Origin: Paramecium octaurelia
Taxonomy: Eukaryota > Ciliophora > Oligohymenophorea > Peniculida > Parameciidae
DNA: 64,000 nt
Assembly (NCBI GenBank): GCA_905182995.1
Contig: CAJJDP010000045.1
Span: forward strand, 191,483-255,482
Reading direction: 5' to 3'
Part shown: positions 38,538-50,515 of the stretch, in pieces
How positions within the stretch are numbered: the stretch's first letter is position 1
How the letters are laid out: each line of letters starts with the position of its first letter
The notes under the pieces: model-generated
What the model was told of the DNA's origin: nothing
What the model saw: only the letters and a program-made list of their open reading frames with translations
Database searches by the model: none
Position numbers and translations under genes: made by a program

Positions 38538-41500
38538 AATATTAAATTTATTTTAAATAAATTGAATTATCACCATTAGGATTGAGTTTATGAAGAGGTA
38601 AATTATACTCTATTTGTGGAGGAAATGATGAAGAGGCGATTGCAATTACTTTAAGATAAATTATTATATGGCAGTTTCGCAATAGAGATGAGAGATAGAG
38701 ATTTGATTGATTTGAGAATTTTTAATTTAAGAATAATTTAAAAAATGAAATAACGAGAATTTCCTAAATTTTATAATATGATTTCATCACCAATATTAAT
38801 GTTAAGGTTTTCACCTAATAAGATCAATAATTCTTAATTATTTTAAAGGTTAATAATGCAAGCAGGATCAAATCCTATTGTTGATGTAGTAATTAACTCA
38901 AATAATTAATAGCATTTATTATTCTCTAAAATGGTTAATTTAAACATTGCTAAAACTGGTTATGGTGAATTAGCAATTAGAGAATAATAATGTGGTATAT
39001 CAAGTTGATTTTAGAATTCCATTCAAAATGCGAAGCATGTTTCAAGCTGTGATAATCAATATTGTTTAACCTGCATACCTTATTAACATTGAGAGGTTTC
39101 TGACAATTTTAATTGTAATTGCGAAGATAATTATGGGGATTTTACTAGGGTGTCATAATTCATGTGGAACATGTGCAAACTGTATGAAAAGGATGCATGT
39201 TTAAAATGTCCTTCAAGTAGGACATCTATTTAATCAGGTAGTTTCATTGAATGCATATGTAGTGCATAAAATACTGTTGATGATGGATTTACATTAGAAT
39301 GCCAAGAATGTGATCAAACTTGTAAAACAGGTTATGGTCCTCTTTCTTCAAACTGTTTATCGTGTGATACATATAAACAATATCTAAGTTAATTTTTTTT
39401 GAAAGTGAAGAAATATCGAAATTCTGTATTCAATCATAAAATACAATTTAAATTCTATTATTTTTAATACTTTTTTAAAAATTAAATAGAAAGAAAAACA
39501 ATGAATCCCCCCCCCTCCCCCTTCTTTGGATTTATCATCATGGGTTTGTCATCTGGTTATTATACTAGATTTAATATAAATTAGAGATTGTCATTTGAAA
39601 TGCAAATCTTGTTATGGTAAGGATTAAACTAATGTCTCTCCTGCGATTCCTCTTCCCTTAGAGAACTTAATATGAGTTCCTGTTTATACACTAAAAGGTT
39701 TCTATAGTTAATTGTAACAGCTTAAGATATTTATCAATTATTCTTGTAATTGTAATATTGGATATTATGATAATGGAGTTGAAACTTTGTGAAAAATGTA
39801 ATTATTCATGTTTAAGTTGTAATCTTAAGATGCCACTTCCTATATTTCATTTATAGATGTTAATACATCAAATCAAGTCTTTTATAATTAGACATTAAAC
39901 GTGATTTGGATATTTTGATGATGGGTAATCAATATCATGTTAAAAATGTGATATTTAGTTTTTAAATTGCATACAATAATCTTACATATGTTTATCATGT
40001 CCATAAACAAGAAAAATAGAAACAAATTGTAAATGTCAATAAGGATACTATGAAGTTGGGTTATAGGTTTGTTTAGAATAATTCAAATTGTATGACATGT
40101 TTAAACACATCAAATAATTGTACATCATGTGATTCTAACTAATTTAGAGAAATTAACTTNTTATTTAGCTTTCGATTTCCATAATATTAAATTTATTTTA
40201 AATAAATTGAATTATCACCATTAGGATTGAGTTTATGAAGAGGTAAATTATACTCTATTTGTGGAGGAAATGATGAAGAGGCGATTGCAATTACTTTAAG
40301 ATAAATTATTATATGGCAGTTTCGCAATAGAGATGAGAGATAGAGATTTGATTGATTTGAGAATTTTTAATTTAAGAATAATTTAAAAAATGAAATAACG
40401 AGAATTTCCTAAATTTTATAATATGATTTCATCACCAATATTAATGTTAAGGTTTTCACCTAATAAGATCAATAATTCTTAATTATTTTAAAGGTTAATA
40501 ATGCAAGCAGGATCAAATCCTATTGTTGATGTAGTAATTAACTCAAATAATTAATAGCATTTATTATTCTCTAAAATGGTTAATTTAAACATTGCTAAAA
40601 CTGGTTATGGTGAATTAGCAATTAGAGAATAATAATGTGGTATATCAAGTTGATTTTAGAATTCCATTCAAAATGCGAAGCATGTTTCAAGCTGTGATAA
40701 TCAATATTGTTTAACCTGCATACCTTATTAACATTGAGAGGTTTCTGACAATTTTAATTGTAATTGCGAAGATAATTATGGGGATTTTACTAGGGTGTCA
40801 TAATTCATGTGGAACATGTGCAAACTGTATGAAAAGGATGCATGTTTAAAATGTCCTTCAAGTAGGACATCTATTTAATCAGGTAGTTTCATTGAATGCA
40901 TATGTAGTGCATAAAATACTGTTGATGATGGATTTACATTAGAATGCCAAGAATGTGATCAAACTTGTAAAACAGGTTATGGTCCTCTTTCTTCAAACTG
41001 TTTATCGTGTGATACATATAAACAATATCTAAGTTAATTTTTTTTGAAAGTGAAGAAATATCGAAATTCTGTATTCAATCATAAAATACAATTTAAATTC
41101 TATTATTTTTAATACTTTTTTAAAAATTAAATAGAAAGAAAAACAATGAATCCCCCCCCCTCCCCCTTCTTTGGATTTATCATCATGGGTTTGTCATCTG
41201 GTTATTATACTAGATTTAATATAAATTAGAGATTGTCATTTGAAATGCAAATCTTGTTATGGTAAGGATTAAACTAATGTCTCTCCTGCGATTCCTCTTC
41301 CCTTAGAGAACTTAATATGAGTTCCTGTTTATACACTAAAAGGTTTCTATAGTTAATTGTAACAGCTTAAGATATTTATCAATTATTCTTGTAATTGTAA
41401 TATTGGATATTATGATAATGGAGTTGAAACTTTGTGAAAAATGTAATTATTCATGTTTAAGTTGTAATCTTAAGATGCCACTTCCTATATTTCATTTATA

Positions 41501-41804
41501 GATGTTAATACATCAAATCAAGTCTTTTATAATTAGACATTAAACGTGATTTGGATATTTTGATGATGGGTAATCAATATCATGTTAAAAATGTGATATT
41601 TAGTTTTTAAATTGCATACAATAATCTTACATATGTTTATCATGTCCATAAACAAGAAAAATAGAAACAAATTGTAAATGTCAATAAGGATACTATGAAG
41701 TTGGGTTATAGGTTTGTTTAGAATAATTCAAATTGTATGACATGTTTAAACACATCAAATAATTGTACATCATGTGATTCTAACTAATTTAGAGAAATTA
41801 ACTT
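38516..41804. repeat. duplicate block at contig joint, N at 40160
   Basis: 38516-40159 and 40161-41804 (1,644 nt each) appear identical on either side of the N. Unmerged contig overlap; the cysteine-rich pseudogene therefore seems to have its first part twice. Confidence 0.9.
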
Positions 41805-44743
41805 AAAAACAAGAACTTGTGATTGATAAGTAGGATTTATTGAAGTTGATGGAACATGTTAATAATGTAATCAGAAGTGTTAAACAAGTGCATTATTCAA
41901 TTATGAATGTACTTCTTGCATTAAATATCGATACTTAAAAGATAAAGATTGTGTTTGTATTTATGAAATGTATGAATCATATAAAGATAAATCATGTATA
42001 TTATGCAGTAAGATATATTTAACCTGTGTTAATTAAAGTGATTACTGTTTAACATGTTCAATAGCCAATTTTAGACAATTTAAAACTGCAAATACTTGTG
42101 AATGCATACAAGGATATCAGGAAAATCCAATCAATTTGAATTGTGAACAATGTGCAAATTCCTGTTTGACTTGGTCTTTATTATATGATAATTGCTTAAC
42201 TTGCAATACTAGTCTTAATTTATTTTTAGTTAACAAAAGATGTCTATGTAGCAATCGTATTATTTTGATTCATTAAATAATTCTTGCTAATGTATTCATA
42301 CAATTACATAATAGACTAATATAGTCCAATTTTAAATAAACACTATTTAGATTCATCATCAAAATATCGGGTTGTCAATAGGCAAGAAGCAATTAAGTAT
42401 GAAAAAATTAATAAAATTGTTCAAGTAATAATATATTTAACATAATGCAATTTGTGAAAATACAAATAAATATTGTATAACTAGTGCAAATGAATTTAAA
42501 AGATAGTTTAGAGCAAATAATTGCTTGTGCATCCATGCTAATATGAAGCTGGAATTGAAATGTGTTAAAAATACATTAATCTTTGCCAAACATGTTAATC
42601 TTCTGCCTCGAATTGTTTATCCTGCTATGAAATTGAACATAATCGTTTTTATTGAGAAAATAAATGTTTATGTTAGCCTGGGTATTTTGAATAAAATACA
42701 GATATCTGTTCTAGTAAAAGAAATTAAACAATAAAATAGAATGCTCTAATAAATGTTTAATCTGCAAAGGTCAGGCAAATCTCTGTATAGTTACCTTCTT
42801 AATATCGATTTATGTATGATATTTATAATACAAGTTGCAAAACATCTCTTTGTGAAATCTTTCTATAATTTTAGGAGTCTTAATTACTTTTTTTTTAATT
42901 AATTTATTTAATATATTATACTTATATCAAAATTACCATTAATTTTTGTGTATTGATGCTAAGAGAACTGATCAATCTATAATCCACAAACGTCCTTGTA
43001 TTAGTGGATCTTACCAAGATTAGGAATAATTTTGTTAAAGTAAATTCCAATTATTATAATTGAATGTCATATTAAATGTTAAACTTGTGTTAATTAGAGC
43101 GATAAATGTTTAAGTTTTAGTTTTGAATTAAATTCAAATCACAAGCCTTTATCTGGGTAATGTGATTGTAGAGAAGGTTATTTTGATGATGCACATAATT
43201 TAATGCTAAAAATGCAATTTCAGATGTAAAACCTGTGTGCTTGAAGCAAATAATTGCCAAATCTGCGATCATAAAAAGAGAACTAGTCCACCAACCTGCA
43301 ATTGTATAGAAGGGTATTATGAAGATGAGTAACTCACTTGTTAAAGTATATTTAAATAATTACAAGTTTGTGCTGCTTAATTCAATATAGTGACATTCAA
43401 ATATTTCTTAGTAAATGTGAAATTTAATCCTCAAACTGTTTAATTTGCAAAACATGAAGAATTGATAAAGGAGTGCAAATGTATAGATGAATATTTTGAT
43501 ATTGATTTAATTATTTGCCAATGTATTAAATTATCATAAATACCTATATAGAATGTGCATTTTAGTGTGCCACTTGTCATCTGGATGCTTTAAATTGTAA
43601 AGCTTGTAGAGGTAATCGAATTCAAGAACCTTATTGTATCTGTTTATATGGATATTTTGATGATTAGTTCAATAACAATTATTAAAAATGTGATGGGACT
43701 TGTTTAGAATGCAATATTAGCGGTTGCCTATCTTGCTATGGGAATAGATTGCTACATGATGAAAATGATTGTACTCCTCCAACAAACTCAATTTCTTATG
43801 ACATTTTCCCAACCAATGCAAGAGGTAGGGTAGAGAAATTATTTATTATATACAATAATTTAAATTAGTTTCAAAGCAAGTAGAACAACTTGAATTACAG
43901 TATCCTATTATTTTTTGCATGTGCCATTTGATTGTAAGGCATACTATGCCTCACAAGCTATACAATTAAATCTTCGAGAACCCAACAAAATAAAATTTTT
44001 TATTTAAAATCATGATATAATTGCTAGACTAATCATATTTGAATTATAAGTGAATCACATAAAAAGAATAATGATAAATTTTATAAAATATTGATCTGAT
44101 ATGTAAATGAAGAGTTCAAGTATGGATTATGGAGGAGTTTAGCATATGAGAAATGAAAGCCAAAGTAGAAAGCTTGGTGTTTCGGAAATATGAGAAACTT
44201 TGATTAGGTCAAAATATTATGTTCTACCTTTGTAGCTCCAGTGTACTGGTTTTCCTAACTTACTTGTTTTAATATAAGTATTCGAAAACTGTTGTTTGTA
44301 TACTCAATTTTGATTTTTTCGGCTTTATCACTAAATTTTAAGTTTTCAACATATAGTTTTAATGTATAGAATTTACAGAGATGTTTATGAGTTCAGATTT
44401 TACGAATATGCTACTATGGATTCCTGTTATTTTCAACATATATATTAATATTTTGGTTGATTCAATTAAAATATATGTTTTTGAATAACAAAATCATTTG
44501 ACTATTTTTAAATATATTGAGTTTTGGAAAAATCTAAATTATGTATAAATCTGTATGTTCATATTTTACATTGCACTAATTTCTACTAATTTATAGAAAT
44601 TATTGATCAAGAATAAATGTTTCCCTTAAAAAATATATCTAATAAAAAGTACCTTATTGAAATCACAAGAAAAAACTACATTCTAAAATCATTTTTATAT
44701 GGTCTAATTTTAATTTCTTTTGATGCTCCAATTTTTTAGGTGA
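38580..44743 (+). pseudogene. decayed furin-like cysteine-rich membrane protein gene
   Basis: Dense C..C...C..C text of the ciliate furin/growth-factor-receptor-like type runs along the plus strand (for example DYCLTCSIANFRQFKTANTC, CHLDALNCKACRGNRIQEPY). It ends at 44743 after a polytopic-looking tail (FYLCSSSVLVFLTYLFQYKY, NMLLWIPVIFNIYINILVD). The 41.8-42.3 kb and 43.9-44.7 kb parts are open. The Cys spacing between 39.0 and 39.2 kb is only kept by hopping between three frames within 200 bp (CEACFK / CDNQYCLTC / NSCGTCANC / KDACLKC), and TGAs interrupt elsewhere. This is a pseudogene or a badly sequenced gene. The copy at 40161-41804 is an assembly duplicate. The family is large in Paramecium and its role is unknown. 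Confidence 0.6.
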
Positions 44744-46833
44744 AATTGTCGTGATAGTTGAGATCTATTATTCATGATACAAAAACCCACCAACTTTAGG
44801 GTTCGAACCATTATCGCTCCAAATAGCAATTTTTTTTTGAATTTAATTACATGAAATTTTGTACACACATATGACATATATTAGTTTGCGTCAATTTTCA
44901 ATGAACTTAATTAAAAATAATAAGAGATGCAATACTTAGAAAAATAAGGAGAATAAGAACAATAGGATCAATCGGAGTTATATTAATAAATAGAGTTATA
45001 GAAGGACTTCGAGCAACAAGAGGATCAAAATGGATAAGAATTATAAATAAAATAATTGCAATAAGAGGTAGAAGAATAAAACAATTAAGAAAAATAATAG
45101 GAGTAATAATAAGATTATAAAAAATACAGCTTTTAGGAATAATAATCAAATTTGTTTGAAAATATTAAGGATGGAATCGCCGCAGGGGGAATTGTAGGTG
45201 GAGCTGGTGCGATGATAGCNTAGAGGTAATCGAATTCAAGAACCTTATTGTATCTGTTTATATGGATATTTTGATGATTAGTTCAATAACAATTATTAAA
45301 AATGTGATGGGACTTGTTTAGAATGCAATATTAGCGGTTGCCTATCTTGCTATGGGAATAGATTGCTACATGATGAAAATGATTGTACTCCTCCAACAAA
45401 CTCAATTTCTTATGACATTTTCCCAACCAATGCAAGAGGTAGGGTAGAGAAATTATTTATTATATACAATAATTTAAATTAGTTTCAAAGCAAGTAGAAC
45501 AACTTGAATTACAGTATCCTATTATTTTTTGCATGTGCCATTTGATTGTAAGGCATACTATGCCTCACAAGCTATACAATTAAATCTTCGAGAACCCAAC
45601 AAAATAAAATTTTTTATTTAAAATCATGATATAATTGCTAGACTAATCATATTTGAATTATAAGTGAATCACATAAAAAGAATAATGATAAATTTTATAA
45701 AATATTGATCTGATATGTAAATGAAGAGTTCAAGTATGGATTATGGAGGAGTTTAGCATATGAGAAATGAAAGCCAAAGTAGAAAGCTTGGTGTTTCGGA
45801 AATATGAGAAACTTTGATTAGGTCAAAATATTATGTTCTACCTTTGTAGCTCCAGTGTACTGGTTTTCCTAACTTACTTGTTTTAATATAAGTATTCGAA
45901 AACTGTTGTTTGTATACTCAATTTTGATTTTTTCGGCTTTATCACTAAATTTTAAGTTTTCAACATATAGTTTTAATGTATAGAATTTACAGAGATGTTT
46001 ATGAGTTCAGATTTTACGAATATGCTACTATGGATTCCTGTTATTTTCAACATATATATTAATATTTTGGTTGATTCAATTAAAATATATGTTTTTGAAT
46101 AACAAAATCATTTGACTATTTTTAAATATATTGAGTTTTGGAAAAATCTAAATTATGTATAAATCTGTATGTTCATATTTTACATTGCACTAATTTCTAC
46201 TAATTTATAGAAATTATTGATCAAGAATAAATGTTTCCCTTAAAAAATATATCTAATAAAAAGTACCTTATTGAAATCACAAGAAAAAACTACATTCTAA
46301 AATCATTTTTATATGGTCTAATTTTAATTTCTTTTGATGCTCCAATTTTTTAGGTGAAATTGTCGTGATAGTTGAGATCTATTATTCATGATACAAAAAC
46401 CCACCAACTTTAGGGTTCGAACCATTATCGCTCCAAATAGCAATTTTTTTTTGAATTTAATTACATGAAATTTTGTACACACATATGACATATATTAGTT
46501 TGCGTCAATTTTCAATGAACTTAATTAAAAATAATAAGAGATGCAATACTTAGAAAAATAAGGAGAATAAGAACAATAGGATCAATCGGAGTTATATTAA
46601 TAAATAGAGTTATAGAAGGACTTCGAGCAACAAGAGGATCAAAATGGATAAGAATTATAAATAAAATAATTGCAATAAGAGGTAGAAGAATAAAACAATT
46701 AAGAAAAATAATAGGAGTAATAATAAGATTATAAAAAATACAGCTTTTAGGAATAATAATCAAATTTGTTTGAAAATATTAAGGATGGAATCGCCGCAGG
46801 GGGAATTGTAGGTGGAGCTGGTGCGATGATAGC
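43607..46833. repeat. duplicate block at contig joint, N at 45220
   Basis: 43607-45219 and 45221-46833 (1,613 nt each) appear identical. Unmerged contig overlap. It carries the 3' end of the furin-like pseudogene and the 5' half of the IFI6/27-like gene. Confidence 0.9.
44927..45219 (+). CDS. IFI6/27-like gene, truncated assembly copy
   Basis: The same sequence as the start of the complete copy at 46541-47056, ending at the contig edge. Not a separate gene. Confidence 0.6.
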
Positions 46834-47056
46834 TCAGGGAGGGTTGGCACTTTATGGCTTTTCTTCCATTGGACCAGTTGCAGGAAGCCTTGCTGCAGCT
46901 ACATAAGCCAGTATCGGAAGTGTGGCCGCTGGAAGTGCATTTGCTTTAGCTTAAGGAGTAGCAATGTCAGGAGCGGCAGCCATTGCAATACCGGCTATTG
47001 GAATAGGCGCAATAATAGGAGGTGGATTAGGTCTTATTAAGAAATTCTTTTGGTGA
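46541..47056 (+). CDS. Gln-rich coiled-coil protein with IFI6/IFI27(ISG12)-like hydrophobic domain
   Basis: 172 codons including TGA. With TAA/TAG as Gln, residues 1 to about 80 are Gln/Glu-rich and strongly helical (IKQLQQEVEEQNNQEKQQEQ), a likely coiled coil. Residues about 85-165 are a Gly/Ala-rich hydrophobic stretch: DGIAAGGIVGGAGAMIAQGG, FSSIGPVAGSLAAATQASIG, SVAAGSAFALAQGVAMSGAA, then AIIGGGLGLIKKFFW at the end. The GPVAGSLAA-x-Q-x-x-IGSVAAGS pattern resembles the ISG12 family of small membrane proteins, known in animals for mitochondrial or ER membrane localisation. That match is by pattern only. The frame stays open for some codons upstream of this ATG, so an extra 5' exon is possible. 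A hydrophobic minus-strand ORF over the N-terminal half is a shadow. Confidence 0.65.
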
Positions 47057-48168
47057 ATTTATACATTAATAATATTAAATGGCATAAATGTTCCTTTATG
47101 ACAAAATTATGCATTCCTTTAAAAATCCTTAAAATAGACTTAGGGATTAAAATGAAAAAAGGACAAAATTACTTCAAAAATTACTAAAGAAACAGAAACA
47201 ATAATAAATTGATTTTTCAACATAATTTATCTTGTATTGTTGATATTCATTCAAGAAGTAATAGTATCCTTTTAGATCAATTAAGACAATTATAAAAAAC
47301 TTCAACATTATATCGCACTATATACTACTATTCATCTTGTATTTCATTACAACCTTTTCATTAAATTATCTTATAGAATAGNAGCATATGAGAAATGAAA
47401 GCCAAAGTAGAAAGCTTGGTGTTTCGGAAATATGAGAAACTTTGATTAGGTCAAAATATTATGTTCTACCTTTGTAGCTCCAGTGTACTGGTTTTCCTAA
47501 CTTACTTGTTTTAATATAAGTATTCGAAAACTGTTGTTTGTATACTCAATTTTGATTTTTTCGGCTTTATCACTAAATTTTAAGTTTTCAACATATAGTT
47601 TTAATGTATAGAATTTACAGAGATGTTTATGAGTTCAGATTTTACGAATATGCTACTATGGATTCCTGTTATTTTCAACATATATATTAATATTTTGGTT
47701 GATTCAATTAAAATATATGTTTTTGAATAACAAAATCATTTGACTATTTTTAAATATATTGAGTTTTGGAAAAATCTAAATTATGTATAAATCTGTATGT
47801 TCATATTTTACATTGCACTAATTTCTACTAATTTATAGAAATTATTGATCAAGAATAAATGTTTCCCTTAAAAAATATATCTAATAAAAAGTACCTTATT
47901 GAAATCACAAGAAAAAACTACATTCTAAAATCATTTTTATATGGTCTAATTTTAATTTCTTTTGATGCTCCAATTTTTTAGGTGAAATTGTCGTGATAGT
48001 TGAGATCTATTATTCATGATACAAAAACCCACCAACTTTAGGGTTCGAACCATTATCGCTCCAAATAGCAATTTTTTTTTGAATTTAATTACATGAAATT
48101 TTGTACACACATATGACATATATTAGTTTGCGTCAATTTTCAATGAACTTAATTAAAAATAATAAGAG

Positions 48169-48684
48169 ATGCAATACTTAGAAAAATAAGGAGAATAAGA
48201 ACAATAGGATCAATCGGAGTTATATTAATAAATAGAGTTATAGAAGGACTTCGAGCAACAAGAGGATCAAAATGGATAAGAATTATAAATAAAATAATTG
48301 CAATAAGAGGTAGAAGAATAAAACAATTAAGAAAAATAATAGGAGTAATAATAAGATTATAAAAAATACAGCTTTTAGGAATAATAATCAAATTTGTTTG
48401 AAAATATTAAGGATGGAATCGCCGCAGGGGGAATTGTAGGTGGAGCTGGTGCGATGATAGCTCAGGGAGGGTTGGCACTTTATGGCTTTTCTTCCATTGG
48501 ACCAGTTGCAGGAAGCCTTGCTGCAGCTACATAAGCCAGTATCGGAAGTGTGGCCGCTGGAAGTGCATTTGCTTTAGCTTAAGGAGTAGCAATGTCAGGA
48601 GCGGCAGCCATTGCAATACCGGCTATTGGAATAGGCGCAATAATAGGAGGTGGATTAGGTCTTATTAAGAAATTCTTTTGGTGA
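48169..48684 (+). CDS. IFI6/27-like gene, assembly duplicate of 46541-47056
   Basis: Appears identical in sequence to the complete copy 1,628 bp to the left and lies inside the overlap duplicate at the N at 47382. Count it once. Confidence 0.6.
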
Positions 48685-49477
48685 ATTTATACATTAATAA
48701 TATTAAATGGCATAAATGTTCCTTTATGACAAAATTATGCATTCCTTTAAAAATCCTTAAAATAGACTTAGGGATTAAAATGAAAAAAGGACAAAATTAC
48801 TTCAAAAATTACTAAAGAAACAGAAACAATAATAAATTGATTTTTCAACATAATTTATCTTGTATTGTTGATATTCATTCAAGAAGTAATAGTATCCTTT
48901 TAGATCAATTAAGACAATTATAAAAAACTTCAACATTATATCGCACTATATACTACTATTCATCTTGTATTTCATTACAACCTTTTCATTAAATTATCTT
49001 ATAGAATAGATATATAATTTAAAAAATTTGTTTTATCTCTAGATATTCATCAAAATATATTAGTGATTTTCCAGATTAATAAATTCTATTTGTTAATATA
49101 TTTACTCCAAAATACATGTAAATGTTCAATAAAGAACACTAAACATTTCATATTTTTCAATTCTTTATATTTTAAATATGAATGATTAAAAAAATAACAA
49201 TTTCCCACTATTGAAATTAACTGAATAAGCATTTTCCCCTCTATTATATTTCTACTTCTTATTTTATCTTAAAGGAATGATTGAACAATCTCCATTCATT
49301 TTACAATTAAACCATTCAAGGTCTCTAAACAAGATAGACATTGTTATTCTTATGATAAATTTGAAAATAATGACAATAAAAATCTTTCCTTTTTGATTTA
49401 TAACTAAATAGAATATTTTAATGCAAAAATAGAATAAAAATTCGATTATAATTATATATGTATAACGCCAAAGCAAT
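48685..49477. other. intergenic, nothing recognised
   Basis: AT-rich sequence downstream of the IFI6/27-like gene (the part up to 49009 duplicates 47057-47381). No supported gene. Confidence 0.35.
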
Positions 49478-49912
49478 TCATCTTCTACCATTTCCCATTT
49501 AACTTTTAAGGGCATTGTAGTATTCCTTTAAAAAATCAAGAGCAACTTTATTATCCTTAACTTATTTTAACGATTCCCCACAATTAAATATACAATTATC
49601 AAAGGAATTGACAGGATAATTGTAGTCGTCCGCCGTTTCATTTTAGCAATATAAATACCAATAATGAGAGGGTTTTTCTAATCCACATTTCTCGCACATT
49701 ATTGTTCCTTAGTTTGTTTAATATACATTTCCCCCGCAATGGTGTTACCAACTTTTAATACTCTTGTTTTTTCTTTTACATGAACAGGAATCCTAACAAC
49801 AAGAAACTAACTAAAGCACTTTTTTCTATTTTTCGCTTTATTATAGTGCTAAAAGGGATAGCAGAAACACTAATTTTTATTATTCTTCTTTTTGTCGCTA
49901 TTCTTCTATCAT
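49478..49912 (-). CDS. small Cys-rich, zinc-ribbon-like protein
   Basis: ATG 49912 to TGA 49478 gives 145 codons including stop. A Gln/Glu-rich start (MIEEQRQKEEQQK) leads into CCQDSCSCKRKNKS, then HHCGGNVYQTNQGTIMCEKC, and WYLYCQNETADDYNYPVNSF with further Cys. Paired CxxC-type motifs and CGG-Y suggest metal-binding ribbons. Between about 49.80 and 49.90 kb a second frame is also protein-like and Cys-containing (QCFCYPFQHYNKAKNRKKC). An unresolved intron or frameshift in the N-terminal third is therefore possible. No named family is assigned. Confidence 0.5.
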
Positions 49913-50515
49913 TTCGATAGCTGCTAAGCCAGCTAACAGAGCTAATAATTATTCTTCTTCTTTTCTCCTAAAATAAAGTCGAATCATATATTTACTGCAT
50001 AGGGGTATTTTGAAGATAGCAATTCAATAAAATAGTATTTTTACTTCAGGTCATTTTGGATATATTCCAAATTTAATTCTATTAGATTATAAAATTTTAA
50101 ACAAATATACTTTAGTTAAGAGTATCGATTATATTTTTATTTTCAAGTTGAATTGAGCTATAGGTATAGAAATTCTAGCCCATTCTTGAAAAATTTTACA
50201 AATTAATACTTTAATGATTCATTATGTAACTTATAATAATTCAATTTGATCAAATTTATGAATTTTATACAGAAAGATTTATTCATATTGAATGAATTTT
50301 AGCTAATGAAAAATAACAAAATCAGAGTTTTCATCTTTATATTTCTGATATTATAGTAGACTTTTTGTTTACATTATGTAGATGTCCTGCAAATTTTAAG
50401 ATAATTTATAATTTTATTTTCGCATTTTGGAAAATATAAGCAACTACAATATTTTTTATTTTAACTTGATTTTAGGCATAATAATTGATTATTTATACTG
50501 CATATAAAATATTTT
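49913..50515. other. intergenic, nothing recognised
   Basis: 603 bp between the small Cys-rich gene start and the sorting nexin stop. AT-rich with no supported frame. Confidence 0.35.

Larger units (their letters stand above)
45755..49009. repeat. duplicate block at contig joint, N at 47382
   Basis: 45755-47381 and 47383-49009 (1,627 nt each) appear identical. Unmerged contig overlap that makes the complete IFI6/27-like gene appear twice. Confidence 0.9.

Noticed and set aside
39507-39521. C-rich tract as a telomere or chromosome-fragmentation mark
   Set aside because: Paramecium telomeres are short C4A2/C3A3-type repeats; a lone C9TC5 run with no A spacing and sequence on both sides does not fit.
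44780-44825. tRNA-like T-loop text (ggttcgaacc)
   Set aside because: The neighbouring bases do not form a 5-bp T stem on either strand, and no acceptor, D or anticodon arm can be drawn.
46521-46763. Hydrophobic 80-residue minus-strand ORF present three times (also 44907 and 48149)
   Set aside because: It is the antisense shadow of the Gln/Glu-rich coiled-coil half of the IFI6/27-like gene, and the three copies come from assembly overlaps.
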